The position numbers and the translations under genes were made by a program. Below are positions 5,901-6,495 of a stretch of 6,495 nt of DNA, one piece after another; position 1 is the first letter of the stretch; each line of letters starts with the position of its first letter. This DNA comes from Chloroflexota bacterium (GTDB lineage Bacteria; Chloroflexota; Anaerolineae; Anaerolineales; DRMV01). The stretch lies in contig JAADEP010000114.1 of the NCBI GenBank assembly GCA_013153335.1, positions 1 to 6,495 of the forward strand, read 5' to 3'. A model generated the notes under the pieces. The model was given only the letters and a program-made list of their open reading frames with translations, searched no databases and was not told the DNA's origin.

Positions 5901-5908
5901 CCTTCTCC
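5901..5908 (-). promoter_or_regulatory. Ribosome binding site of the aminotransferase gene
   Basis: GGAGAAGG on the minus strand ends nine bases before the ATG at 5891. It directly abuts the alternative GTG at 5900, a spacing too short for the full motif, which favours the ATG. Confidence 0.65.
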
Positions 5909-5988
5909 ATTACGCGCGCGGCGCGAACGCTGACCCGGGCGCGCTACCGGATGCTACAACGAACCCGCGACCGCGACCAGGCCGCGCG

Positions 5989-6495
5989 TCACACGGGCAC
6001 GTTTCGGTAGCGAGGGTCGTCTGGGTTGGACAAAAAGCCAGTGCGGATGAGCTCGTAGATCTCGCGGATGCCGTCGGGCACGCGGCGGGTCACGTGATAC
6101 CCCAAGACCCGGCGGATTTTTTCGAAAGACACCCGATAATCGCGCGGGTCCTCGTCCTTGTGCACATACACCACGTCGCCCTGAACCGGGACGATCTGCT
6201 GGATGAGCTCGACCAGGGTTTTCTTCTGGTAGTTCTCCCGGGTGTCGCCCACGTTGAACACATCATAAGCCACCTTCTCCGCAGGCGCCTCGAGGGCCAG
6301 GACCACCGCGCGCGCGAGGTCGTACACGTGGGTGTACGGGCGCCAGAACTGCTCGCCGTAGACCTCGAGCCGGCGCCCGAGCGTCAGCTCCCGGGTGAAC
6401 TCGTTGACCGTGAGGTCGAAACGCGGCCGGGGCGCCGCGCCGTACGCGGTCGCGAAACGCAACGACACGGGCACAAAGCCGTCCTCCTTGGGCAG
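5989..6495 (-). CDS. NAD-dependent epimerase/dehydratase, extended SDR family (C-terminal part)
   Basis: The last 168 residues of a sugar-nucleotide epimerase or dehydratase; the start and the Rossmann NAD-binding half lie beyond the window. The visible part reads in from LPKEDGFVPVSLRFATAYG, the strand-turn that follows the catalytic YxxxK in extended SDRs. VNEFTREL, then GEQFWRPYTHVYDLARAVV, the typical substrate-side RP-HV-D-A segment, come next. VFNVGDTRENYQK, HKEDEDPRDYRVSF-like residues (HKDEDPRDYRVSFEKIRRVL) and a final VPDGIREIYELI helix follow. Its stop is 97 bases before the aminotransferase start on the same strand, so the two probably belong to one sugar-biosynthesis cluster. It does not look like the LegB dehydratases I can recall; the precise reaction is unknown. 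Confidence 0.88.
   Translation of the reverse strand: MPKEDGFVPVSLRFATAYGAAPRPRFDLTVNEFTRELTLGRRLEVYGEQFWRPYTHVYDLARAVVLALEAPAEKVAYDVFNVGDTRENYQKKTLVELIQQIVPVQGDVVYVHKDEDPRDYRVSFEKIRRVLGYHVTRRVPDGIREIYELIRTGFLSNPDDPRYRNVPV

Noticed and set aside
5892..5988. Possible promoter between the epimerase and the aminotransferase gene
   Set aside because: The 97-base gap has a TTGTAG and a GTAATG, but they are about 40 bases apart and no plausible -35/-10 pair with correct spacing is visible.

Overview
The window is a GC-rich bacterial chromosome segment in which every supportable gene lies on the minus strand, so transcription runs from high to low coordinates. No RNA gene, CRISPR array or insertion sequence was seen. 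The TatC sequence, with a TatA/B partner directly ahead of it and an Asp23-NusB pair upstream, resembles my recollection of Anaerolineae-type Chloroflexota. That assignment is an inference at moderate-to-low confidence, because nothing in the window is a phylogenetic marker.

Block 1 (6495 to 2671) is a sugar-nucleotide and transport cluster. It opens with the C-terminal half of an extended-SDR NAD-dependent epimerase/dehydratase that is cut by the window edge. A 97-base gap follows, then a LegC-family PLP aminotransferase. The aminotransferase overlaps by 4 bases (ATGA) a ClC-type anion channel/transporter that carries two CBS domains and a C-terminal RCK_C (TrkA_C) domain. The first two genes fit synthesis of an amino- or deoxy-sugar, possibly a nonulosonic-acid precursor, for a surface glycan. 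The ClC gene looks translationally coupled to them, although no functional link is obvious.

Block 2 (2670 to 2189) has no credible gene. It holds two copies of a roughly 110-bp unit. Each unit is a pair of GC-rich palindromes in opposite orientation with an NTAG foot, resembling REP/BIME elements. Degenerate extra copies, an imperfect long hairpin downstream of the ClC gene and a consensus TATAAT box facing block 3 are also present.

Block 3 (2188 to 1, running off the window) is a tightly packed operon of an Asp23/Gls24-family protein, NusB, a TatA/TatB-family protein and TatC. Junctions are ATGA overlaps or a 3-base gap. The Tat pair is divergent at several positions that are normally conserved. 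TatC lacks both glutamates that in E. coli contribute to twin-arginine signal recognition, the TatA/B hinge glycine is an arginine, and TatC has a tryptophan-rich N-terminal extension. Overall the region is largely ordinary. The most interesting parts are the divergent Tat pair, the REP-like doublets, and the ClC pore and proton-path substitutions.
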